Positions 1-5,872 of a stretch of 5,873 nt of DNA are shown one piece after another. The stretch lies in NCBI GenBank assembly GCA_964608735.1, contig CAZSPL010000222.1:1-5873 (forward strand), given 5' to 3'. How positions within the stretch are numbered: the first letter of the stretch is position 1; every line of letters starts with the position of its first letter. The position numbers were made by a program, and so were the translations under genes. The notes beneath the pieces were generated by a model. The model did no database searches and was not told where the DNA came from. It saw only the letters and a list, made by a program, of their open reading frames with translations. Source of the DNA: CAZSPL01 sp964608735 (GTDB lineage Bacteria > JAJVIF01 > JAPKYR01 > CAZSPL01).

Positions 1-495
1 CAGAAGCGCATGATTCATATATGGTGGGGCGGGCTGCAGCGTAACGGCGACCTGATGCTGCTGCTGGCTTATTTGTTGACGCGTAACACCGAGTGGCGCA
101 GGGCAAAGTTACAGGTGAACAGCATCGCGTCGAATGAGATGATGAAGGAACAAACCGAGCTTAATCTCAAGACGCTCATTTCCGAAATCCGTATCGAAGC
201 CGATCTCAAGGTGATGACGAAGCCATCGGAAATGAGTGTCACGGAGCTTATTCACAAAGAGAGCCGCGATGCCGCGGTGGTCATATTCGGACTGGCCATG
301 CCCGAGCAGGGAGCGGAAGAGGCCTATGCCGAAAGGCTCGATGAACTGGCGGGAGATTTCCCGGTGGCGTTTTTCGTGAAGAACTCAACCATCTTCATCG
401 GCGACCTGTTGAAACCGAGCGCGGAGCCGGAAGATGCCGCCGATACCGGGGAGGAGACAGAGAAACAAGGCACGGGGCCGAAGCTTCCCGGCTGA
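1..495 (+). CDS. C-terminal fragment of an SLC12-like cation-chloride cotransporter / APC-superfamily permease (5' end outside window)
   Basis: The reading frame is open to the first base of the window (codons for Q-K-R precede the first Met at position 10), so this is the 3' end of a longer gene and the Met at 10 is probably internal. About 164 residues are visible and none forms a membrane segment. The start carries a WWGGLQRNGDLMLLLAYLL-type motif, the counterpart of the 'D-x-W-W ... D-G-G-L-x-L-L-x-Y-L-L' stretch in the cytosolic C-terminal domain of eukaryotic NKCC/KCC proteins. Further on, 'SVTELIHKESRDAAVVIFGLAMP ... VAFFVKN' matches the family's closing segment (L-x-E-L-I ... A-x-x-V/I-V-x-x-L-x-x-P ... 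V-x-N). The family moves ions or amino acids across the inner membrane by secondary transport; this domain is regulatory and dimerising. The last ~28 residues are an acidic, Pro/Glu/Gly-rich tail. The transport domain is not visible, so the substrate cannot be given. The assignment is by recalled motif similarity. Confidence 0.75.
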   Translation, partial: QKRMIHIWWGGLQRNGDLMLLLAYLLTRNTEWRRAKLQVNSIASNEMMKEQTELNLKTLISEIRIEADLKVMTKPSEMSVTELIHKESRDAAVVIFGLAMPEQGAEEAYAERLDELAGDFPVAFFVKNSTIFIGDLLKPSAEPEDAADTGEETEKQGTGPKLPG

Positions 496-540
496 TACGC
501 ACACCCATTGTTGACATTAAATTACGTGGAATCATCAACG

Positions 541-584
541 TATTAAGTTTGGTAAATACCATTGTCAGGATATTAACAGTGGTA
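541..584. promoter_or_regulatory. Direct repeat pair TATTAA-N4-GGTA, 30 bp apart, flanking a small palindrome
   Basis: TATTAAgtttGGTA at 541-554 recurs as TATTAAcagtGGTA at 571-584, a start-to-start distance of exactly 30 bp (about three helical turns). Between them is a near-palindrome, TGGTA-AA-TACCA, at 550-561. A third, weaker ATTAA box with a downstream GTGG lies at 516-528. This arrangement upstream of the lipoprotein gene resembles a transcription-factor binding site array, but no regulator is known, and repeats this short can arise by chance in AT-rich leaders. Confidence 0.3.
549..576 (+). promoter_or_regulatory. Candidate sigma70-type promoter for the lipoprotein gene
   Basis: TTGGTA at 549-554 (4 of 6 matches to the -35 consensus) is followed after 16 bp by TATTAA at 571-576 (4 of 6 to the -10 consensus). 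This would start transcription near 583 and leave a leader of about 43 nt. Both boxes overlap the direct repeats and palindrome described at 541-584, so binding of a protein there would affect this promoter. A perfect TTGACA lies further up at 511-516 but has no matching -10 at the right distance. The call is weak. Confidence 0.3.
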
Positions 585-612
585 GTGTTCGATTGAGTGA
601 GACGCAATTCCC

Positions 613-619
613 GGGGAGG
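613..619 (+). promoter_or_regulatory. Ribosome-binding site deciding the start at 626
   Basis: GGGGAGG ends six bases before the ATG at 626, a good Shine-Dalgarno match at a normal distance. It lies inside the longer reading frame that could open with TTG at 593, and no comparable site precedes that TTG. The ATG is therefore the better start. Confidence 0.75.
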
Positions 620-625
620 CAATCA

Positions 626-2509
626 ATGCGCAACGCATCCGCCATGTTCCAGACATTTTCAGCCATACTTCTGATTCTGATAATCGGCTGTTCGCAGACG
701 CAATTCGCGTCGATGATTGATCAGCTTCCCGCCGCGGAACGAAGCGAAAGCGTCGCCGCGCCGATGCTGTGGGGCGCGTGGGATGTAGCAATTTCGGAGG
801 ATGGCAAGGTTGAATGCGTGCCGCTCCACGGGGCGAGCTTCGCGCTCAATGTAGCCGGCATTATCAAACCGCCGGACCTGGATTTCCATGTGGTGGATGT
901 ATCGGAGATACCGGGATATATCGACTTCACGCTTGATGTTAATATAACGCATGTTGTCTATAACAGCGGTGGATTCACGGGCTTCGACGTCTGCGGTGTT
1001 TTGATGGGCAACGGCAATACGGTCAATCCACTCGACACGGGGCTGACATACCCCGGGCCGGGCGGGATTCAATTGCTGAACGCCGACGGATACACACGCT
1101 GGATGAATTGCGCGGAATTTTCCGGCGCCGGACTGGGGATTTTTGGGTATACCGGCGCGAATGCCGGGACGCCGGGATATACGCCGACCGCGACATTAAA
1201 TCCATATAAATATTTCTGCGACGGTCTCGCCGCCGATGAGGACATCCGCGCGTGGCTCGCCGCGAATCCGGCATCGAGGGGGATATTCACCGAGGGCTCG
1301 ACGAACAGCAGGCGTTATGTGATACGCTTCGCGGAAGATAATATCACTTTCCAATATGCCATCCTCGCGCGATGGGCGTTCCCGGAAGATTTCCCCGAGC
1401 CTCCTTCGGGGATCCCCGATGCATTCCCCGAAAGCGCCAACGCCCCTGAAGCTGTGGCGGTTTCGGTGGCGAATGACATATCGGATATGTGGTATGACGG
1501 CGTCGCCGCGGGGGGAAATTTCAAGGCGGAGATATCGGTGGTCAACTGGAATGCCGCGCCCGACGGCGGGACGATGGGCGACTATTCGATACGTGTCGGG
1601 TCGGCATCGTGGCTGAGCCCTCACACGCTCGATATGACGGTTGATTCATCGGGTGGAAATTACTGCAATTACATTGTCGACATCCCGGTGCTCGGGACAG
1701 AGTCGGGGCCGATAACAGTGTGGATTGAAATCGCCCAGGCGGAGGAGACATATGCTAACCCGTTCGGGCTTGTAACCGGCGCGGATGAAGATAACATTTC
1801 GTCATACTTTACATACACGGCCAATGTGTCGAGCCAGAATCCGTCCAATGAATTCTGGGAGCCGCCCGCGGGACATGACCCGCGTTTCCTTTTCATCCAT
1901 CATTCATGCGGGAGCGGCTTCCTGTTTGCCGGCGGGATGTGGGACATGCTCGTGGCGGCGGGATTCGAAGTGCATGACCGGACATACGGCGATGGATGGG
2001 TAGGGGATAACACCGACCCCAATCACTGGCCGATAACGTTTACGACATACTACGACGACATGATAACCTGGGAGATGGAGCCGGGCGAGTATTATGACAT
2101 CGTGGCGTTCAAGAGCTGTTACCCGGCAAGCCAGATTTCATCGCAGGCAATGCTGGAGGATTACTACGGCTATTACGCGACGGTGAAATCGGTTACCGAG
2201 GCGCATCCGGAGACGCTGTTCATACCGTGGAGTCAGCCGCCGTTGAATCCGGCGGCGACCAATGCCGACAACGCCGCGCGCGCGCGGACATTCGCAAGCT
2301 GGCTTGTGAGCCCGTACTGCGACGGCGAGTTCAACATGCGTTCGTTCGATTGTTTCAACGTGCTCGCCGGGGATAATCCGGGTGATGCCGATTTCAACAT
2401 GCTGAAAAGCGAATATCAGAGCGGGACGGATTCGCATCCGAACACGGTGGGAAATATCGCGGTTGCGGAAGCCTTCACGGCGTGGTTGTCGGATCTTGTT
2501 TGGGATTAG
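626..2509 (+). CDS. Lipoprotein with beta-rich N-terminal modules and a C-terminal SGNH/GDSL-hydrolase-like domain
   Basis: The product is 627 residues from the ATG at 626, chosen for its ribosome-binding site and because it gives a clean signal peptide. Residues 1-22 are a type II (lipoprotein) signal ending in the lipobox L-I-I-G-C, with Cys22 as lipid-modified residue, so the mature protein should be membrane-anchored outside the cytoplasm. Residues ~23-265 form an uncharacterised, Gly/aromatic-rich module with motifs such as GFDVCGVLMG, NADGYTRWMN and TATLNPYKYFCDGL. Residues ~266-400 look like an Ig-like beta-sandwich. Residues ~418-627 resemble an SGNH/GDSL hydrolase: F-I-H-H-S-C-G (Ser427 candidate nucleophile), F-K-S-C-Y-P-A-S (496-502), and D-S-H-P-N (Asp602, His604) as the Asp/His block near the end. 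In canonical members that block is D-x-x-H; here it is D-x-H, so catalysis is not certain. The substrate is unknown; an ester, perhaps on carbohydrate, is a guess. The protein has nine cysteines beyond Cys22, including Cys428 and Cys498 inside the two hydrolase motifs. It is followed by a structured intergenic region, so it is probably not co-transcribed with the next gene by default. Confidence 0.85.
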   Translation: MRNASAMFQTFSAILLILIIGCSQTQFASMIDQLPAAERSESVAAPMLWGAWDVAISEDGKVECVPLHGASFALNVAGIIKPPDLDFHVVDVSEIPGYIDFTLDVNITHVVYNSGGFTGFDVCGVLMGNGNTVNPLDTGLTYPGPGGIQLLNADGYTRWMNCAEFSGAGLGIFGYTGANAGTPGYTPTATLNPYKYFCDGLAADEDIRAWLAANPASRGIFTEGSTNSRRYVIRFAEDNITFQYAILARWAFPEDFPEPPSGIPDAFPESANAPEAVAVSVANDISDMWYDGVAAGGNFKAEISVVNWNAAPDGGTMGDYSIRVGSASWLSPHTLDMTVDSSGGNYCNYIVDIPVLGTESGPITVWIEIAQAEETYANPFGLVTGADEDNISSYFTYTANVSSQNPSNEFWEPPAGHDPRFLFIHHSCGSGFLFAGGMWDMLVAAGFEVHDRTYGDGWVGDNTDPNHWPITFTTYYDDMITWEMEPGEYYDIVAFKSCYPASQISSQAMLEDYYGYYATVKSVTEAHPETLFIPWSQPPLNPAATNADNAARARTFASWLVSPYCDGEFNMRSFDCFNVLAGDNPGDADFNMLKSEYQSGTDSHPNTVGNIAVAEAFTAWLSDLVWD

Positions 2510-2533
2510 AAATTTAATTTGCGCGATAAATAT

Positions 2534-2565
2534 TGTAGCCCACGAAATCTGATTTGTGGGCTACA
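2534..2565. repeat. Inverted repeat / hairpin with 13-bp stem and 6-nt loop
   Basis: TGTAGCCCACGAA (2534-2546) pairs with TTTGTGGGCTACA (2553-2565): ten perfect outer pairs, one G-T wobble and two further A-T pairs, closing on ATCTGA. It begins 25 bases after the lipoprotein stop codon. The stem is stable enough to act as an mRNA 3'-end stabiliser or attenuator. No T-run follows, so it is not a classical intrinsic terminator. Its near-perfect symmetry and position suggest an interspersed palindromic (REP-like) unit. Confidence 0.8.
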
Positions 2566-2579
2566 TTATGAATAGTTTC

Positions 2580-2680
2580 GGGTGGCACGGTTTTCCCGAG
2601 TCCGCGAGGGATAACCGTGGCGTCATCCGGATAGCAGTTAAGACCACGGTCAGCTCGCGGACTCGCAGACCGTGCCACCC
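2580..2680. repeat. Long composite inverted repeat: two head-to-head copies of a ~37-41-bp unit
   Basis: Three perfect arm pairs nest in order: GGGTGGCACGGT (2580-2591) with 2669-2680 (12 bp), CGAGTCCGCGAG (2597-2608) with 2654-2665 (12 bp), and ACCGTGG (2614-2620) with 2644-2650 (7 bp). They are separated by two 5-by-3 internal loops whose 3' side reads CAG both times. A 23-nt apical loop lies at 2621-2643. Read another way, the left and right halves are inverted copies of the same unit. Each can also fold alone: 2586-2597 with 2608-2619 (11 of 12 pairs), and 2645-2651 with 2668-2674 (7 of 7). The loops then contain perfectly complementary 10-mers, GAGTCCGCGA (2598-2607) and TCGCGGACTC (2655-2664). 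A further 5-bp hairpin, CATGG-CAGA-CCATG, follows at 2680-2693. This is most like a BIME or miniature palindromic element. No coding capacity is seen. Confidence 0.85.
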
Positions 2681-2743
2681 ATGGCAGACCATGCTACACG
2701 TTAATTCTTGTAATCGGTAGAATGAAGACAGGCGGTTTTGTTC

Positions 2744-2749
2744 TATAAT
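2744..2749 (+). promoter_or_regulatory. -10 element (TATAAT) of the promoter for the large repeat-protein gene
   Basis: A perfect TATAAT at 2744-2749 is followed by AGGGGCACT, placing the transcription start near 2756 and leaving a leader of about 24 nt before the ATG at 2780. No convincing -35 box lies 16-18 bp upstream (aatgaa or similar), so the promoter may need an activator or another sigma factor. It sits downstream of the palindromic elements and so can drive the gene independently of the lipoprotein gene. Confidence 0.5.
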
Positions 2750-2767
2750 AGGGGCACTTTGAAAGCT

Positions 2768-2774
2768 GAGGGAG
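2768..2774 (+). promoter_or_regulatory. Ribosome-binding site for the start at 2780
   Basis: GAGGGAG ends five bases before the ATG at 2780. The longer frame opening with TTG at 2738 would begin upstream of the TATAAT box at 2744 and would spoil the signal peptide, so the ATG at 2780 is preferred. Confidence 0.75.
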
Positions 2775-2779
2775 AAGCT

Positions 2780-5700
2780 ATGCTTACATCGAGAATCCGA
2801 TTCACATTTTCAGCCCTGGCAATCTGTTTGATTCTGATCGCGGTCGGCGGTTCACAGGCCGGGGCGGCTGATTTGACGATGGATATGCGGATGATGTGGG
2901 GGGATACATATACCGGGGAAGAAATCGCCGCGATAGAGAGGGCCCTCTGGGCGGCGAATCTTACGCTCGACGACCTCAAATTCCGGAAGGATTACACCAA
3001 GGGATATGAATGCTTCCAGTGGGTTCGCGAGATGATGGCCGACCCGTTGAGCATCGCGCCGGGGATGGATAAGATGGTCGGGTGGATAACCAACTCCCGG
3101 GAGCTTGTAAGCCCGCACAGAGAATTGAACATGACGGCCTCGTATATCGGGTGGGGCCTTCCAGCGAGGCCATATTACAAACCGCCGGGATGGGCAATCG
3201 ACAGCGCGGAATTCACCCCCGACGAATTTTCCGTCCTCAATTATCTTACAAGGATCGCGGATTCCAATTTAGACCTTCAGTTCACCGATGAGGAGTTGAA
3301 TATTATCAGGCAAAACGCCCCCCTGGCTTTAAGTTGGCACGATGTTTTCGAATCCCCGTTCACCGAGGAGCAGGTGAAGCAGTGGGATGAATTTCTCGAA
3401 GGACAGCCCGATGACTACCTGTATCAGCTTATGTCGAAGCTCCATATCGACGTGATGACTTCTCGATATATCGTCTACTTACCCGACCCGCGCAACTGGC
3501 TTGTGGACCTTCCTACCGAGCTTTTTCCCGCCGAGAATCCAATCATCGTCAACAGCGATGCGGGACTGATCGGCATCGGGACATACGGCGACGACACATG
3601 GGAAGGGGATTTCGCGGCCCTCATCGATCCGGGCGGAAACGACCACTACATCAACTGCAGGATCGGCGCGGCATACGGTACGGAAGGCAAGCGCATCGGG
3701 TATTTCGCCGACCTCGGCGGCGATGATTTCTACGATTGCGGCGATACGAACATAACCCTCGGCGCGGCGGTACTCGGGGTCGCGGCGTTTTATGACCTCG
3801 GGCAGGGGAACGACCGGTACATCGGCGGAAGCTGCACGATGGGCGCGGCGATGTGCGGCATAGCGACGTTCTACGACGACGGCGGGAGCGATACATACGA
3901 AGGGAAGGTGTACACGCAGGGCGCGGCGGGATTCGGAATCGGGATAATGGTGGATGACAGCGTGCAGGATGCGCCGGTTGTCCCCACCGACGAGGAGACG
4001 CCGGACCCGATTGATATACGTTTGTTCGATAACGACCGCTACCACGCATGGGTAAATTCGCAGGCGTTCGCGCGTACGAAGGGGTTCGCGATATGCTCCA
4101 ACAAACGCGGGAATGAAATATATGAAGCGGGCGGGGTTTATCTCGACGCACCGCTTTTCACGGATAGATACCAGAGCTTCAGCCAGGGATTCGCCATAGG
4201 CGAGCGGGGGATCGACTATGCGGGCGGCATCGCGTTGATAGTCGACTACAACGGCAACGACCGTTATCTCGGCGACGTCTACAACCAGGGCGTGGGCTAC
4301 TGGTACTCGGCGGGGCTTCTTTACGACGGGGGCGGAAACGATACCTATGAGATGACGCAATACGGCCAGGGAAGCGGGATTCATCTCGCCATCGGCGGGC
4401 TGATAGATGTCGCGGGAAGTGATACATACATAATGCATTCCGGTCTCGGTGTCGCGGGAAGCCACGACTTCGCGGCATCGGTGCTCCATGACCGCGGCGG
4501 CAACGACCGCTACTTCGGGAATACATCATGCAACGGCGGCTCCCTGACCAACAGTGCGGTGATTTTCATCGACCGCGAGGGGAACGACACATACGCTGGG
4601 CGCAGGAGCGGCGGGATAAATTTCGGACGTCCCGAGCGCGGCTTCTGCAGCATCGGGATACTTGTCGACTTGCAGGGAAACGACGACTATCTCGGTATCA
4701 TGGATAACGATACGTTGTGGAATCATACGGATATCGGCGTCGGGTGGGACACATCGCCCGCGCCGCTTCCCGAGGAGGAACAGCAGGTACAGGCCCCGGG
4801 AGAAACAGAGCCGGAGATAGAGTATCCCGAGATAATCGACTATGAAGGCGAATTGAACCAGGAGACATTCGATGAGCTGTGGGACATCGCCACTCGGTGG
4901 CGAGTGGGGGAAAACCGCTGGATAGTTCCCAAGGCGGTAGACAGGCTTATCGCATTCGGGCCGGAAGTGCTGCCGTATATCTCGGCGGAATTTGACGACA
5001 TGCGCAGCGGGCTTGCGATGTATGCGTTCAACCCCATACTCAAAGCTTTTTATGATGATAATCCCGAGCCGGTACTCGATGTCCTCCGGGAGAATCTTTC
5101 GAACGGTGACGAGATGCGCATACGCATCGCGCTGGCAATCGTAAGCGAGCAGAAGTGGGTCGACGTGGAAGATTATGTTGTGGATATCCTCAACGAGGGA
5201 GACGCGGAGATGGCGCGCCGCGCGATAGGCACACTCGGGGCGATAGGGTCGCATGCCGCCGATGAAATACTGCTTGCCAATCTCGATCCGTCGGTCGAGG
5301 AAGCGCTCATCAAGGTGAGCATGGATACGCTGATGGATCTGGATGTCTATTGCTACGAGCAGCTTCGCGGGCTTCTCGATTATCCGACGATAACGGTACG
5401 CGAGGCGCTTGTGAACAAGCTGGCTGCGAAATTCGATGTTTACGGGGATGATATCAAGGCCGACCTGTTTTCCTGCATCGCGCCGACGCCTGAAAATACG
5501 GCTGCCCCGATGTTGAATACGCGGTCGTTCCGTTCGGTGCTGAGGATATTACAGAAGGCTGCATTTATCCCGTCACAGGAAATGCTCGATGCGATCTCGC
5601 AGATACTTGATGGAAATATAGTGCTTACGGATGTGGATACAGGTCAGTTTTCAGCGGATGACACGGGTTGGGGAATCAGGGCCGACGCGGTGAAGCTTGT

Positions 5701-5848
5701 CCGCCGGTGGCAGGAAATAGCGGCCGGGCGGCTCGATGTGGAATTGTGGGAGCTGCGTAAGCGGCTGCATGATATCGTCGAGCAGGTCGATGAAATGCTT
5801 GAGACTGAGAGCGACCCGTATGTCCTGTTCGTCGGTAAAGAAAATTAA
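2780..5848 (+). CDS. Large exported protein with G-N-D-x-Y repeats and a C-terminal HEAT-like repeat domain
   Basis: The product is 1022 residues. Residues 1-29 are a type I signal peptide: R5 and R7, a hydrophobic core A12-V22, and an A-G-A cleavage motif at 27-29. It should be exported and, lacking a lipobox Cys, released into the periplasm or beyond. Residues ~30-270 are an acidic, Trp/Tyr-rich, mainly helical domain I do not recognise. Residues ~271-655 contain about twelve repeats of roughly 27 residues with the pattern hydrophobic-D-x-G-G-N-D-x-Y-x-G ... Q-G-x-G ... G; the core Asp recurs at 288, 316, 345, 371, 419, 494, 521, 548, 576, 603 and 635, with degenerate copies at 446 and 462. 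Residues ~657-684 are a Pro/Glu/Gln linker. Residues ~690-1015 are alpha-helical with HEAT-like helix pairs (for example 'MARRAIGTLGAIGSHAADEIL'-like segments near 812-832), a protein-interaction scaffold. No catalytic residues are apparent. A binding or structural role, with the repeats as a beta-solenoid, is inferred. The gene has its own promoter and ribosome-binding site. The HEAT assignment is firmer than any function. Confidence 0.85.
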   Translation: MLTSRIRFTFSALAICLILIAVGGSQAGAADLTMDMRMMWGDTYTGEEIAAIERALWAANLTLDDLKFRKDYTKGYECFQWVREMMADPLSIAPGMDKMVGWITNSRELVSPHRELNMTASYIGWGLPARPYYKPPGWAIDSAEFTPDEFSVLNYLTRIADSNLDLQFTDEELNIIRQNAPLALSWHDVFESPFTEEQVKQWDEFLEGQPDDYLYQLMSKLHIDVMTSRYIVYLPDPRNWLVDLPTELFPAENPIIVNSDAGLIGIGTYGDDTWEGDFAALIDPGGNDHYINCRIGAAYGTEGKRIGYFADLGGDDFYDCGDTNITLGAAVLGVAAFYDLGQGNDRYIGGSCTMGAAMCGIATFYDDGGSDTYEGKVYTQGAAGFGIGIMVDDSVQDAPVVPTDEETPDPIDIRLFDNDRYHAWVNSQAFARTKGFAICSNKRGNEIYEAGGVYLDAPLFTDRYQSFSQGFAIGERGIDYAGGIALIVDYNGNDRYLGDVYNQGVGYWYSAGLLYDGGGNDTYEMTQYGQGSGIHLAIGGLIDVAGSDTYIMHSGLGVAGSHDFAASVLHDRGGNDRYFGNTSCNGGSLTNSAVIFIDREGNDTYAGRRSGGINFGRPERGFCSIGILVDLQGNDDYLGIMDNDTLWNHTDIGVGWDTSPAPLPEEEQQVQAPGETEPEIEYPEIIDYEGELNQETFDELWDIATRWRVGENRWIVPKAVDRLIAFGPEVLPYISAEFDDMRSGLAMYAFNPILKAFYDDNPEPVLDVLRENLSNGDEMRIRIALAIVSEQKWVDVEDYVVDILNEGDAEMARRAIGTLGAIGSHAADEILLANLDPSVEEALIKVSMDTLMDLDVYCYEQLRGLLDYPTITVREALVNKLAAKFDVYGDDIKADLFSCIAPTPENTAAPMLNTRSFRSVLRILQKAAFIPSQEMLDAISQILDGNIVLTDVDTGQFSADDTGWGIRADAVKLVRRWQEIAAGRLDVELWELRKRLHDIVEQVDEMLETESDPYVLFVGKEN
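3626..4700 (+). repeat. Array of ~12 diverged protein repeats (G-N-D-x-Y core) inside the large CDS
   Basis: Core codons for G-[GS]-[NDS]-D-x-Y recur at a typical 78-87-base spacing (core Asp codons at 3626+12, then 3725, 3812, 3890, 4034, 4259, 4340, 4421, 4505, 4586 and 4682). Each core is preceded by a short hydrophobic strand ending in Asp (LIDPGG, FADLGG, FYDLGQ, FYDDGG, IVDYNG, LYDGGG, LIDVAG, LHDRGG, FIDREG, LVDLQG). The DNA copies are diverged in synonymous positions, so the array is old and selected at the protein level, not a recent tandem duplication. Between the fourth and seventh cores it is irregular: an acidic insert (VVPTDEETPDP) and degenerate copies at residues 446 and 462. 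Confidence 0.8.
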
Positions 5849-5852
5849 ATTT

Positions 5853-5872
5853 GTTTGAAACCAAACCTTTTT
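5853..5872 (+). terminator. Possible weak intrinsic terminator
   Basis: Four bases after the stop codon, GTTTG (5853-5857) can pair with CAAAC (5862-5866) around an AAAC loop, followed by C and five T residues (5868-5872). The 5-bp, AT-rich stem is short for a functional terminator. The window ends here, so a longer T-run cannot be assessed. Confidence 0.3.

Noticed and set aside
511..516. Perfect TTGACA as a -35 box
   Set aside because: Positions 15-19 bp downstream read tcatcaacgt with no -10-like hexamer; the nearest TATTAA is 24 bp away.
593..625. TTG start for the lipoprotein gene, 11 codons upstream of the ATG
   Set aside because: It would place polar residues ahead of the signal peptide and bury the strong GGGGAGG ribosome-binding site inside the gene. 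The ATG at 626 fits both signals.
2534..2565. Intrinsic terminator for the lipoprotein gene
   Set aside because: The stem is strong but is followed by TTATGAATAG, with no T-run, so it does not meet the criteria for a Rho-independent terminator.
2580..2680. CRISPR repeats
   Set aside because: There are only two copies, in inverted orientation, with no regular spacers and no cas genes in view.
2738..2779. TTG start for the large gene, 14 codons upstream of the ATG
   Set aside because: It lies upstream of the TATAAT element at 2744 and lacks a ribosome-binding site. The ATG at 2780 has one at good spacing and begins a normal signal peptide.
3479..4489. Long open frame (336 codons) on the minus strand
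   Set aside because: It lies wholly opposite the repeat array of the large + strand gene, whose protein has clear repeats, a signal peptide and a ribosome-binding site. The antisense product is rich in Arg/Val/Ala with no recognisable motif, as expected from reading GAC/GGC-rich codons backwards.
3626..4700. RTX (hemolysin-type calcium-binding) repeats
   Set aside because: Although G-N-D-x-Y cores look similar, the period is ~27 residues and tandem G-G-x-G-x-D-x-x-x nonapeptides are absent, so a standard RTX label would be misleading.
4526..5254. Open frame of 242 codons on the minus strand
   Set aside because: It is antisense to the end of the repeat array, the linker and the HEAT-like domain. 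There is no plausible start context and its composition is that of a shadow frame.
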